Assembly: GCF_024385465.1 (NCBI RefSeq)
Contig: NZ_JANFLS010000004.1
Coordinates: 372,001 to 436,000 of the forward strand
Length of the DNA: 64,000 nucleotides
Source: Arthrobacter sp. zg-Y844
Lineage (GTDB): Bacteria; Actinomycetota; Actinomycetes; Actinomycetales; Micrococcaceae
Direction: 5' to 3'
A program made the position numbers and the translations under genes. Under the pieces are notes generated by a model that did no database searches, was not told the DNA's origin, and saw only the letters and a program-made list of their open reading frames with translations. Position 1 is the first letter of the stretch. Each line of letters starts with the position of its first letter. Shown piece by piece: positions 45,170 through 53,092 of this stretch.

Positions 45170-46513
45170 TTGACCATTCTGCTTTTCATCCTTGGCGTGC
45201 TGTTCGTGGCGACCGGCATTGCTGCCTCCATCGCCCTGCACGAGGTAGGCCACCTCCTGCCGGCCAAGGCCTTCAAGGTGCGGGTCACCCAGTACATGAT
45301 CGGGTTCGGACCCACCGTTTTCTCCCGGACCCGCGGCGAAACCGAATACGGTGTCAAGGCACTGCCCTTGGGCGGTTACGTTTCCATGGTCGGAATGTTC
45401 CCGCCCAACAAGGAACACGACGGCGAGGTGCGGCGTTCCAGCACCGGCATGTTCCAGCAGCTCGCCACCGAAGCGCGGCAGGCTGAGACCGACCGCCTGG
45501 TCGAGGGCGACGAGGACCGGGTTTTCTATAAGCTTCCCGTCTACAAGCGGATCATCATCATGCTCGGCGGGCCGTTCATGAACCTGCTGATCGGCGTCGT
45601 GCTTTTTGCGGTCCTGCTGATGGGCTTCGGCACCGCGCAGACCACCACCACGCTGGCCTCGGTCAACGAGTGCGTGATTTCCGCCGAGCAGCAGGCCGCC
45701 ACCGGACAGACCGACTGCACGGAAGCCGACCCGGCCGCCCCTGCCCATGAGGCGGGCCTGCTTCCCGGGGACACCATCACGAAGTTCGACGGCCGGGACG
45801 TTACGTCCTGGGAAGAGCTCACGGGCTGGATCCGCGAGGCTGCCGGACGCACGGTTCCGCTGACCTATGAGCGGGACGGCGTCGAAACCCAGACCAGCAT
45901 CACGCCGCTGCTCACGGAACGTCCGGTGGTGGGCGACGACGGAGCCGCCAAGACCGACGACGCCGGCAACTACCTCACGGAGGAAGTGGGCTTCATCGGA
46001 GTCGGCGCGGAGCAGGAACTGGTGAACCAGCCGGCCACGGCTGTGCTGCCTGCGGTGGGGGACAACCTGGTCAACATCGCCGGCGTGGTGGTCAACCTTC
46101 CCCAGCGTCTGGTGGACGTTGCCCAGGCCGCGTTCTCCTCCGAACCCCGGGACCCGAACGGACCCATGAGCGTGGTGGGCGTCGGCCGCATTGCCGGGGA
46201 AATCTCCGCCGAGGAAGCCATTCCGCTAACGGACCGGGTGGCAACGCTCATCGGACTTGTTGCCAGCGTGAACCTGGCGCTGTTCGTCTTCAACCTCATT
46301 CCGCTGCTGCCCCTGGACGGCGGCCACGTTGCCGGGGCGCTGTGGGAGGGACTGCGGCGCCGCGTGGCGAAACTGTTCCGCCGTCCGGATCCGGGGCCCT
46401 TCGACATGGCGAAGCTGCTTCCGCTGACGTACGCCGTGGCGGTGCTGCTGATGGGGATGGGCGCGCTGCTGATCTACGCGGACATCGTGAAGCCGGTCAG
46501 CCTGTTCAACTAG
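45170..46513 (+). CDS. rip: Site-2 intramembrane metalloprotease (Rip1/RseP family)
   Basis: The 447-residue membrane protease has the zinc motif HEVGH at residues 24-28 within the first helix and the second metal ligand Asp383 in PLLPLDGGHVAG. A PDZ domain lies between (GLLPGDTITKFDGRDVTSW). It cleaves membrane-spanning anti-sigma factors. TTG 45170 has GAAGGA upstream and was chosen because MTILLFILGVLF is the usual N-terminus. It lies 31 bp after dxr. Confidence 0.95.
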   Translation: MTILLFILGVLFVATGIAASIALHEVGHLLPAKAFKVRVTQYMIGFGPTVFSRTRGETEYGVKALPLGGYVSMVGMFPPNKEHDGEVRRSSTGMFQQLATEARQAETDRLVEGDEDRVFYKLPVYKRIIIMLGGPFMNLLIGVVLFAVLLMGFGTAQTTTTLASVNECVISAEQQAATGQTDCTEADPAAPAHEAGLLPGDTITKFDGRDVTSWEELTGWIREAAGRTVPLTYERDGVETQTSITPLLTERPVVGDDGAAKTDDAGNYLTEEVGFIGVGAEQELVNQPATAVLPAVGDNLVNIAGVVVNLPQRLVDVAQAAFSSEPRDPNGPMSVVGVGRIAGEISAEEAIPLTDRVATLIGLVASVNLALFVFNLIPLLPLDGGHVAGALWEGLRRRVAKLFRRPDPGPFDMAKLLPLTYAVAVLLMGMGALLIYADIVKPVSLFN

Positions 46514-46599
46514 GTTTCCCCGGTCCCGCTCCGGCGGCCGGAACGGCGGCAACGAAATCCCTTGCTCGCAGAGCTCGCCGGGATATTAAAGCCGCCTTA

Positions 46600-46777
46600 G
46601 CCGGGCGCCTGCGCGGGTGCTGCGCGGGCACTGAGCCGGTGGTTCCCGCTGGTCCGGTGAACCGCTTTATCCGGGCGCCTGCGCGGGCACTGAGCCGGTG
46701 GTTCCCGCTGGTCCGGTGACCCCGCCTTATCCGGGCGCCTGCGCGGGTGCTGTGCCGGTGGTTCCCGCTGCCTGCGG
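46600..46777. repeat. Tandem repeat array (60-70-bp units) downstream of rip
   Basis: Three units begin with a TTA(T/G)CCGGGCGCCTGCGCGG-type sequence at about 46598, 46668 and 46728, followed by TGAGCCGGTGGTTCCCGCTG. The first unit is 10 bp longer through a CGCGGGTGCTG insertion and the last is partial, running into palindrome copy C. It is part of a 385-bp gene-free stretch (46514-46898). No coding reading frame has a start signal. Confidence 0.85.
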
Positions 46778-46851
46778 TTTGTCCAGATCCCTGCGGTTTG
46801 TCCGGATCCCTGCGCTGCGCGGCGCAGGGATTGCGACAAAACGCAGGGAAT
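46776..46851. repeat. Dispersed intergenic palindrome, copy C
   Basis: The best-preserved copy: TTTGTCCAGATCCCTGCGG, then TTTGTCCGGATCCCTGCGC, a short loop, then GCGCAGGGATTGCGACAAAA and CGCAGGGA. The arms pair over about 35 bp with few mismatches. It directly adjoins the tandem repeats. Confidence 0.85.
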
Positions 46852-46898
46852 CTGAGTCGGGCCTCGGATCCACGTGTTTCAAGGCACGGGGTGGCAAG

Positions 46899-47375
46899 AT
46901 GGCAGGCATGAGTTCCGGGGGAGAAGCAGAAACAACCACCTTCCGTACGGGTTTGCCGGCACAGTACCGGCTGATCGTGGGTCTGCTGGGCTTGGCGGCT
47001 GCAGGCGGGAGCATCCTTGCCGCACTCGAAGCCGGGCCGTTGCCGCTCGTGCTGGGCGTGCTGATAACCGTGGTGTTCGTCGCCGTCGTGATGATGACAG
47101 CTCGGATCCAGGTAGGCCCGGAAAGTGTGCAGATCCGGGTGGCGGTGGTGTTTGCCACCGAGATTCCGTATCGGGACATCACGCGGGCCTCAGCAGGACC
47201 GGTTACCGGGCTGACGGAGGGTATGGGGCTCCGGAGCCTTCCGGGGGCCAAAGGCTACCTGGTTGGCGGACCGTCAGTTCGGATCGAATGCGGGCCGAGC
47301 GTCGTGCTGGTGTCCTGCCGTGAACCGGCGCGGCTCCTGTCCTGCCTGGCCCGTCAGAACGTGCCTACGGCGTAG
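46899..47375 (+). CDS. Membrane protein with PH-like C-terminal domain, unknown function
   Basis: The 158-residue protein has two helices (YRLIVGLLGLAAAGGSILAA and LVLGVLITVVFVAVVMMTAR). A soluble part follows, with the feel of a bacterial PH domain (QVGPESVQIRVAVVFATEIP, then YRDITRASAGPV). No catalytic residues are evident. ATG 46899 with GGGGTGG upstream was chosen; ATG 46908 is nearly as good. It lies in a block that separates rip from ispG, which are neighbours in other actinobacteria. The stop codon falls in a GCCTAC/GTAGGC hairpin. Confidence 0.65.
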   Translation: MAGMSSGGEAETTTFRTGLPAQYRLIVGLLGLAAAGGSILAALEAGPLPLVLGVLITVVFVAVVMMTARIQVGPESVQIRVAVVFATEIPYRDITRASAGPVTGLTEGMGLRSLPGAKGYLVGGPSVRIECGPSVVLVSCREPARLLSCLARQNVPTA

Positions 47376-47485
47376 GCCTTCGGGCTTCCAATTCCGGCCA
47401 CGCTGCCGCAGAGGGTCCCACTGTCTGGGACAGGTGGGTGCTGCTGGGGTCCCATCCGCCACAAGTACCACCGGGTGGGACGCTG

Positions 47486-47514
47486 TGCCCGCCGCCCGCC
47501 GCCCGCCGCCCGTG
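47486..47514. repeat. 7-bp tandem repeat (GCCCGCC)4
   Basis: Four near-perfect GCCCGCC units in non-coding sequence before the SatD-like gene. A GTCCCA/TGGGAC hairpin precedes it. Confidence 0.7.
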
Positions 47515-47572
47515 CCTCGGCACCCCGCGACCCAGGCCCCGCCGTCGCCTCAGCAGCTACCCCTCCCGCCGA

Positions 47573-47636
47573 GTTGCAAAAGAGAATGAACCCATAAACG
47601 GTTGCAATCTGATTTGCATACGCTTACGGTTGCAAC
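47573..47636. promoter_or_regulatory. Three GTTGCAA boxes at exact 28-bp spacing upstream of the SatD-like gene
   Basis: GTTGCAA occurs at 47573, 47601 and 47629, each 28 bp apart; the last forms the palindrome GTTGCAAC immediately before the ATG. A TTGCAT variant lies at 47614. TACGCT (47619-47624) may be the -10 element. Binding by the HTH of the downstream protein is a plausible autoregulatory model. Confidence 0.55.
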
Positions 47637-48266
47637 ATGTTCGTCCTCACGATCGACCAGCGCAACAGCCAGGGCAGCGAAGACAAGGTGCCGCAGCTCC
47701 TGGCTGCCCTCGCAGACCTGCCGATGCTGCTGGCCTTCGAACGGTCGGTGGGGGATGAGATCCAGGGCGTCTGCGACTCGGCCCGGACCGCTACCGACGC
47801 CGTTCTACGCGTCCTGCGGGACGGGGACTGGTACGTGGGTGTCGGCGTCGGAGGGGTCCATGAACCCCTGCCGGCCAGCCCCCGCGCAGCAGGAGGACCG
47901 GCCTTTGTCGCGGCCCGCCGGGCGGTGGACCGGGCCAAGAAAAGCGGCGACCGGCCGCCCGTTGCGGTGGAGGGATCGCCGGGCGCCCCCGAGGCAGAGG
48001 CGGTCCTGGTCCTGCTCGGCCGCTTGATCGCCGAACGCACGGACGCCGAATGGCGGATCCTGCAGCACGTGGACCCCGGTAAATGGGGTTCGCAGACTGC
48101 TGCTGCCCGTAAGCTCGGCATCAGTTCCCAGGCGGTGAGTAAGGCTGCCAGACGGGGTGGCTGGCAGGAGGAATGGGCTGCACGGCCCGCAGCGGCAGTG
48201 TTGCTGGAGCGTGCCGATGACCTCGCCGGCGGAACGGGACCAGCTCAACGAAGGACGGATCAATGA
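47637..48266 (+). CDS. SatD-like protein with C-terminal helix-turn-helix
   Basis: The 209-residue protein resembles the SatD family in its N-terminal two-thirds: LTIDQRNSQGSEDKVPQLLA, FERSVGDEIQGV and, later, a Pro-Arg-Ala-Ala-Gly-Gly-Pro-Ala-Phe segment before ARRAVDRAKK. The end carries an HTH-like segment, TAAARKLGISSQAVSKAARR. SatD proteins have no settled function. ATG 47637 follows directly on a GTTGCAAC palindrome and has no ribosome-binding site. The stop overlaps the next gene by 4 bp. The assignment rests on motif order and is moderate. Confidence 0.65.
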   Translation: MFVLTIDQRNSQGSEDKVPQLLAALADLPMLLAFERSVGDEIQGVCDSARTATDAVLRVLRDGDWYVGVGVGGVHEPLPASPRAAGGPAFVAARRAVDRAKKSGDRPPVAVEGSPGAPEAEAVLVLLGRLIAERTDAEWRILQHVDPGKWGSQTAAARKLGISSQAVSKAARRGGWQEEWAARPAAAVLLERADDLAGGTGPAQRRTDQ

Positions 48267-48616
48267 CGATTGTGTGGGTTGTGACCGGGCTCCTGGCCGC
48301 CGCGCTGCTCGGCTGGCCCGTGACGGCCGGCGTGCTGCGCCTGGCCAGCGCAGTCCAGAACCCGCCGCCTCCGCCGCCGGCTGCCATCCTCCGCGGCGGG
48401 CTGGCGATCGGCGTGCTGGAACGCCTCGCGGTGGCCGCAGCGGTCCTGGCCGACGAGCCGGTGGCGATCGCCTACGTCGTCGCAGTGAAGGGGCTCGGAC
48501 GGTACGCCGAGCTCAAGGAGACCCCGGCGGCGGCGGAGCGCTTCATCATCGGCACGCTGGCCTCCATGCTGTGGGCCGTGGCAGTAGCCGTTCCCATCCG
48601 CTTGTTCCTGCTGTAA
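48263..48616 (+). CDS. Small membrane protein coupled to the SatD-like gene
   Basis: The 117-residue protein has three hydrophobic segments (VWVVTGLLAAALLGWPVTAG, VLERLAVAAAVLADEPVAIA and the C-terminal FIIGTLASMLWAVAVAVPIR). A proline run (QNPPPPPPA) lies in the first loop. ATG 48263 overlaps the preceding stop by 4 bp (ATGA), so the two products are made together. Function unknown; it may be the membrane partner or sensor for the regulator. Confidence 0.7.
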   Translation: MTIVWVVTGLLAAALLGWPVTAGVLRLASAVQNPPPPPPAAILRGGLAIGVLERLAVAAAVLADEPVAIAYVVAVKGLGRYAELKETPAAAERFIIGTLASMLWAVAVAVPIRLFLL

Positions 48617-48675
48617 CCGTGCGCTGCCGGGCCCCCTGACCCGCTGCAGTCCGGGCATCCCGTAGGCTTTAGGGC

Positions 48676-48966
48676 ATGAGTATTTTTGCAGTTGAGTATG
48701 TCTACGACGCCGATTCGGCCGAACTCCGCGACCAGCACCGTCCCGCACACCGCCAGTGGCTGCAGCAGCTTGTGGATGAGGGGCATGTCCTGTCTGCGGG
48801 CGCGTTCGTGGACGGCGCCGGAGCGCTGCTGTTGGTTGTTGCAGAGGATGAAACCGGCCTGCTTGCCCTGCTGAAGCAGGATCCGTTCGCCGTTGTCGGC
48901 GCTATTTCCGGCATGAAGACCACTGCCTGGAAACCTGCCCTCGGCGCATTCTCCGACCTCGCATAG
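48676..48966 (+). CDS. YciI family protein
   Basis: The 96-residue protein matches the YciI ferredoxin-like fold: FAVEYVYD at the start, RDQHRPAHRQWLQQLVDEGH with the conserved His, and LLALLKQDPFAVVGAISG. Family members may act as small dehydrochlorinases or detoxifying enzymes; the role here is unknown. TAGGCT ends 7 nt before ATG 48676, so the transcript may be leaderless; AGGG just before the codon is too close for good initiation. Confidence 0.85.
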   Translation: MSIFAVEYVYDADSAELRDQHRPAHRQWLQQLVDEGHVLSAGAFVDGAGALLLVVAEDETGLLALLKQDPFAVVGAISGMKTTAWKPALGAFSDLA

Positions 48967-49030
48967 CCCTGACGTTCTAAGCCCACAGTGATATTCGCCC
49001 GCCCCCAGCAGTCTCTGTCCGGGGCGGGGT

Positions 49031-49043
49031 GATAATAGGAAGG
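49031..49043 (+). promoter_or_regulatory. Candidate ispG promoter (-10)
   Basis: GATAATAG at 49031 fits a -10 element in a 140-bp gap. It indicates that ispG is not read only from the dxr-rip promoter in this genome. Confidence 0.35.
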
Positions 49044-49106
49044 GCGCGTTTCATTAGCGCGCGCTTCACAGCCTAATACCTGCCGTTTCGGCACATGGAG
49101 GACGTT

Positions 49107-50273
49107 TTGACCTCGGTCAACCTTGGAATGCCAGCTGCACCGCCGCCCACGCTTGCGCCCCGCCGCAAGACCCGCCAGATCAAAGTGGGCTCCGTTGGAG
49201 TCGGCTCGGACTCGCCGATCAGCGTTCAGTCCATGACCACCACCCCCACCACGGACATCAACGCGACGCTGCAGCAGATCGCCGAACTGACGGCGTCCGG
49301 CTGCGACATCGTCCGCGTTGCCTGCCCCAGCGCCGATGATGCAGCCGCGCTGCCGATCATTGCGAAGAAGTCCCAGATCCCGGTGATCGCTGACATCCAC
49401 TTCCAGCCGAAGTATGTCTTCGCGGCGATCGACGCCGGCTGTGCGGCGGTGCGTGTGAACCCCGGAAACATCCGAAAGTTCGACGACCAGGTCAAGCAGA
49501 TCGCCAATGCCGCGAAGGACGCGGGCGTCTCCATCCGCATCGGCGTCAACGCCGGTTCCCTCGACCCGCGGCTGCTGGCCAAGTACGGCAAGGCAACGCC
49601 GGAGGCGCTGGTTGAATCCGCCGTCTGGGAAGCATCCCTCTTCGAGGAACACGACTTCCACGACTTCAAGATTTCCGTAAAGCACAATGACCCCGTGGTC
49701 ATGGTGCGTGCCTACGAACTGCTGGCCGAACGCGGCGACTGGCCGCTGCACCTGGGCGTGACCGAAGCCGGTCCCGCTTTCCAGGGCACCATCAAGTCCG
49801 CCACTGCTTTCGGGGCGTTGCTGTCCAAGGGCATCGGCGACACCATCCGCGTTTCCCTCTCCGCTCCTCCGGTGGAGGAGATCAAGGTTGGAAACCAGAT
49901 CCTGCAGTCGCTGAACCTGCGGCCCCGCAAGCTCGAAATCGTTTCCTGCCCGTCCTGCGGCCGCGCCCAGGTGGACGTCTACACGCTGGCCGAGCAGGTC
50001 ACCGCGGGCCTCGAAGGCATGACCATCCCGCTGCGCGTTGCCGTGATGGGCTGCGTAGTAAATGGACCCGGTGAAGCGCGCGAAGCGGACCTGGGTGTAG
50101 CCTCCGGTAACGGCAAGGGCCAGATCTTTGTCAAGGGTGAAGTTATCAAGACCGTCCCCGAAGACCAGATTGTGGAAACCCTCATCGAAGAAGCGATGAG
50201 GATCGCGGAAGATATGGGAGAACCCGATGGCGAGGATGCTGGGACGGGTGGCCCCATGGTTACCGTCAGCTAA
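49107..50273 (+). CDS. ispG: 4-hydroxy-3-methylbut-2-en-1-yl diphosphate synthase (flavodoxin/ferredoxin)
   Basis: The 388-residue Fe-S enzyme carries out the penultimate MEP-pathway step. The TIM-barrel half starts with [20 protein letters not shown] and [10 protein letters not shown]. The [4Fe-4S] ligands are Cys281 and Cys284 (SCPSCGR), Cys316 and Glu323 (GCVVNGPGE). TTG 49107 with GGAGG at 5 nt was preferred to the ATG at 49095, which contains that GGAGG. The last 47 bp overlap the following GNAT gene. Confidence 0.97.
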   Translation: MTSVNLGMPAAPPPTLAPRRKTRQIKVGSVGVGSDSPISVQSMTTTPTTDINATLQQIAELTASGCDIVRVACPSADDAAALPIIAKKSQIPVIADIHFQPKYVFAAIDAGCAAVRVNPGNIRKFDDQVKQIANAAKDAGVSIRIGVNAGSLDPRLLAKYGKATPEALVESAVWEASLFEEHDFHDFKISVKHNDPVVMVRAYELLAERGDWPLHLGVTEAGPAFQGTIKSATAFGALLSKGIGDTIRVSLSAPPVEEIKVGNQILQSLNLRPRKLEIVSCPSCGRAQVDVYTLAEQVTAGLEGMTIPLRVAVMGCVVNGPGEAREADLGVASGNGKGQIFVKGEVIKTVPEDQIVETLIEEAMRIAEDMGEPDGEDAGTGGPMVTVS

Positions 50274-51132
50274 GTCCGATATCCGCAGCGCCTCCTCGAG
50301 TGCGGCGCTGCGGATCCTGCGCGACGACGACACCGTTGCACTGTGGGATCTGGCCGCCGCCGACCCGGTCGCCAACATTTTCATGCTTTCCCACTTGGAG
50401 ACGGCCCGGACGGCAGCCCCCACCTCGGCGGGTGGACGGATTGTGGGAGTGTTCGACGGCGGCACGCTGATCGGTGCGTGCTGGTCCGGTGTGAACGTGG
50501 TTCCAGTCGGTCTCGATGCCGATACCGGCCCGGAGGTCGGACAGTATCTGGCCAAGTCGCGGAACCGGTTCTCGTCCATCTTCGGTCCCTCAGAGGCGGT
50601 GCTCTCCCTCTGGTCCGAGCTTCGGAATGTTTCCCCGCAGCCGTTCGATGTCCGTCCGGAGCAGCCCCTGCTGCAGATCGCCGAGCCCTCCGCCGTCGTT
50701 GCGGCGCCGGGGCTGCGTCCTGCCCGCCTTGAAGAGCTCGATGTGCTGCTGCCCGCCTGCACGGCCATGTTCGAGGAAGAAGTGGGTTACTCGCCGGTCT
50801 CCAACGGAGACCGGCACTACCGGCAGCGGGTCAAGGGCCTGATCGAACGCCGTCAGTCGCTGGTGGATTTCGACGCCGCCGGCCGGGTGGTGTTCAAGGC
50901 CGAGCTCGGTACGGTCTCCCGGCAGGCCGTGCAGGTGCAGGGTGTCTGGATGAATCCGGAATACCGCGGACAGGGGCTGAGCCGGTCCTACATGTCCGCC
51001 GTCGTTGGCGCCGCCCTGGACGTTGCCCCGGTTGTCAGCCTGTATGTGAACTCCTATAACGCGCCGGCCCGTGCCACGTATGAGGCCGTCGGCTTCAATC
51101 AGGTGGGTACCTTCGCAACCATCCTCTTCTAG
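50227..51132 (+). CDS. GNAT family N-acetyltransferase with N-terminal DUF4081-like domain
   Basis: The 301-residue protein has a DUF4081-like N-terminal region (residues about 30-150, [20 protein letters not shown]) and a C-terminal GNAT domain with [17 protein letters not shown] and [20 protein letters not shown]. Substrate unknown. ATG 50227 (GGGAG upstream) lies inside the ispG 3' end; ATG 50239 is an alternative. A GNAT gene follows ispG in M. tuberculosis too (Rv2867c after Rv2868c), so the pairing is conserved. Confidence 0.88.
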   Translation: MARMLGRVAPWLPSAKSDIRSASSSAALRILRDDDTVALWDLAAADPVANIFMLSHLETARTAAPTSAGGRIVGVFDGGTLIGACWSGVNVVPVGLDADTGPEVGQYLAKSRNRFSSIFGPSEAVLSLWSELRNVSPQPFDVRPEQPLLQIAEPSAVVAAPGLRPARLEELDVLLPACTAMFEEEVGYSPVSNGDRHYRQRVKGLIERRQSLVDFDAAGRVVFKAELGTVSRQAVQVQGVWMNPEYRGQGLSRSYMSAVVGAALDVAPVVSLYVNSYNAPARATYEAVGFNQVGTFATILF

Positions 51133-51329
51133 CCTGCCCCTGCCCCCGCGCCAGCCCCAGCCCCGGCCGGTCTGTTCGGCGCGGTGTCCGGGATGCCGTA
51201 GGCTCTGGGCACGCACTCGGCACGGGGGAGCAGGTGCAATGCGCCGGCGGCACGCCCGCAGCCCCGTTCCGAGGTGCAGGCGCGGCCAGGCACCCTGTCC
51301 GCCGACAACGACGTTGGGGGATCAGGAAG

Positions 51330-52175
51330 ATGAGTGCTTTCACCACAAAAACAACAAGTTCCGCATTGCGGGCCGGATCCCGGCGGGCAGGAGCCGCAAG
51401 CGCGGGTCTGGCGCTGGCCCTGGTCCTCACCGGCTGCGGAGGAGGCGATGAGCCTGCTGCCCGGGACGGCGAAGCGGCCGCGACCGCAACCGGGAAACCG
51501 TCGCCGTCGAAGCCCGCCAAGTCCACCAAGTCCGCAAAGCCGTCCCCGTCGGCAACGTCCTCCGCGTCCAAAGGGGCCGGCGGAACCGGCGCAGGAGCAC
51601 TCAGCGGTGCGGAGCTGGCCGCCGTCCTGAGCGAGGTTAACACCGATCTGGACATCGGCGGCACGGTGCTGGAAGAGGCCCAGCTGAAGCAGAACACGGC
51701 CCGGAGCGTGGAGGCCATGAAGGGTGTCGAGTACAGCCCCTGCAACCCGACCGAGGGCATCGATCCGACGAAGGCTCTCCGCGAGGCCAGTATGGGTGCC
51801 TTGGCTATCGAGGGCAACGCCCCGGGCATGCCGGACACCATCTCCGTTATCAGCTGGTCCAGTGAAGAGGCCGTTGCGGAAGAATCCAAGATGAGTAAGC
51901 GGCAGCTCGCGTCCTGCCCCGAGTACAGCTTGACCGCCAACGGGCGGACAGTTTCCCTGGCTGGTGAAGCGCTTGACATGCCTACCGTCGGCGACGCATC
52001 GCAGGCATACGTCACCCGCCAGACCGCCAACGGCACCACGCAGACGTCAGTGGTACTGACCGCTTGGTCCGGGACGAATTCGGTACAGATCACGCTCCAC
52101 GAGGCAGATCCCCAGGAAAGCATCCGCTACGTCGCGCCGCTCCTCGAGGAGGTACTGGACCGCATTGAGGGCTAG
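51330..52175 (+). CDS. Lipoprotein of unknown function, distant paralogue of the next two
   Basis: The 281-residue protein has a twin-Arg-like basic N-terminus, a hydrophobic segment and lipobox LVLTGC with the lipid-bearing Cys near residue 37. A Ser/Lys/Pro/Thr-rich linker follows. The globular part (LSGAELAAVLSEVNTDLDIG, SPCNPTEGID, ASCPEYSLTANG) shares layout with the lipoproteins at 52315 and 53093, including paired Cys residues. It is anchored on the outer face of the membrane. ATG 51330 has GGGGGA and AGGA upstream; TAGGCT at 51199 may be a -10. Confidence 0.8.
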   Translation: MSAFTTKTTSSALRAGSRRAGAASAGLALALVLTGCGGGDEPAARDGEAAATATGKPSPSKPAKSTKSAKPSPSATSSASKGAGGTGAGALSGAELAAVLSEVNTDLDIGGTVLEEAQLKQNTARSVEAMKGVEYSPCNPTEGIDPTKALREASMGALAIEGNAPGMPDTISVISWSSEEAVAEESKMSKRQLASCPEYSLTANGRTVSLAGEALDMPTVGDASQAYVTRQTANGTTQTSVVLTAWSGTNSVQITLHEADPQESIRYVAPLLEEVLDRIEG

Positions 52176-52314
52176 CACCGATTTAGGGTGAGCCGGATCA
52201 CGTGGTTAGGATTCTCAGCGGGCTTCCTATCCGGAAGCCATGGCCCAATGCCGACGGCAAAACAAAGAAATGTTGCCGGATTGCGGCCGGAGAAACATCC
52301 AAAATGGGGGAATA

Positions 52315-53022
52315 GTGAAGAAAACCATCAAGGCCGGCGCCTTGCTCTTAGCCGGCGTCTTTGTACTTTCGGGCTGCGGCAGCTCCGACGGCGATTCGGG
52401 ATCCGCGGAGGCAGAGTCCTCACCCGCGCCCACGCTGGCAGTCGGCCAGGACCAGTATTCCGCAGATGAGCTGGAAGACGCGTTGGTGGCCGTCACGGAG
52501 GACGGGATCCTGACAGGCGACGTTGAAAACGATGCGATGCTGCGGCCCCAGTTCGAGGACGCGTCCTACACGGACATTTCAATTGAGCCGGAAAAATGCG
52601 CTGCCCTGCTTTCGTCCACCTTCGACAGGAAAATCCAGGAAGGCAACCTTGCCTTCGGCGGTGTCAACGACTCGGATGTGCTGACACTGGTCAGCTACGA
52701 CGACGCATCGGTCCTTGAAGAGCAGGTTGAAGGCAGCGAAACGGCAGTCGCCGACTGTGCGCAAATCCAGATGGCCAACGGGGAAGCGGAGCTCGCCGCA
52801 TCTTTGGAGAAGATTGAGGCCTCAACGGAGGCGCCCACCACCCAGGCATACCGGACGACGATTGACCGAATCGGTTCCGAGGGAACGGCCATCCACGTCA
52901 TAGGGATCTCGGGCACCGTCCAAGTCAGCGTTTCCCTGTTCGATCCGGCCGACGAGGACGCAGCCATCGCCGACGCGGAGGAAGCCATCGACGCGGTGTA
53001 CGCAGAGCTCGAATCGAAGTAG
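52315..53022 (+). CDS. Lipoprotein, tandem paralogue 1
   Basis: The 235-residue lipoprotein starts at GTG 52315 (GGGGGAATA upstream) with signal peptide MKKTIKAGALLLAGVFVLSG and lipobox LSGC. The mature part begins with an acidic Ser-rich linker, then SADELEDALVAVTEDGILTG and two Cys (EKCAALL, DCAQIQM) that could form a disulfide. The first 90 bp of the gene nearly match those of the next gene, while the rest has diverged. Function unknown. Confidence 0.82.
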   Translation: MKKTIKAGALLLAGVFVLSGCGSSDGDSGSAEAESSPAPTLAVGQDQYSADELEDALVAVTEDGILTGDVENDAMLRPQFEDASYTDISIEPEKCAALLSSTFDRKIQEGNLAFGGVNDSDVLTLVSYDDASVLEEQVEGSETAVADCAQIQMANGEAELAASLEKIEASTEAPTTQAYRTTIDRIGSEGTAIHVIGISGTVQVSVSLFDPADEDAAIADAEEAIDAVYAELESK

Positions 53023-53092
53023 CGGCGTGAACGCACACACAACATCAACCGCGGCCGGATCGGCCCGCGGAGCATTTCAAACTGGGGGAAAA

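Noticed and set aside
46597-46839. 80-codon minus-strand frame through the tandem repeats
   Set aside because: The repetitive translation merely reflects the DNA repeats, and its start falls in the dispersed palindrome.
48702-50768. 688-codon minus-strand open frame opposite ispG
   Set aside because: It lies opposite ispG, YciI and GNAT genes with catalytic motifs; no ribosome-binding site or family resemblance.
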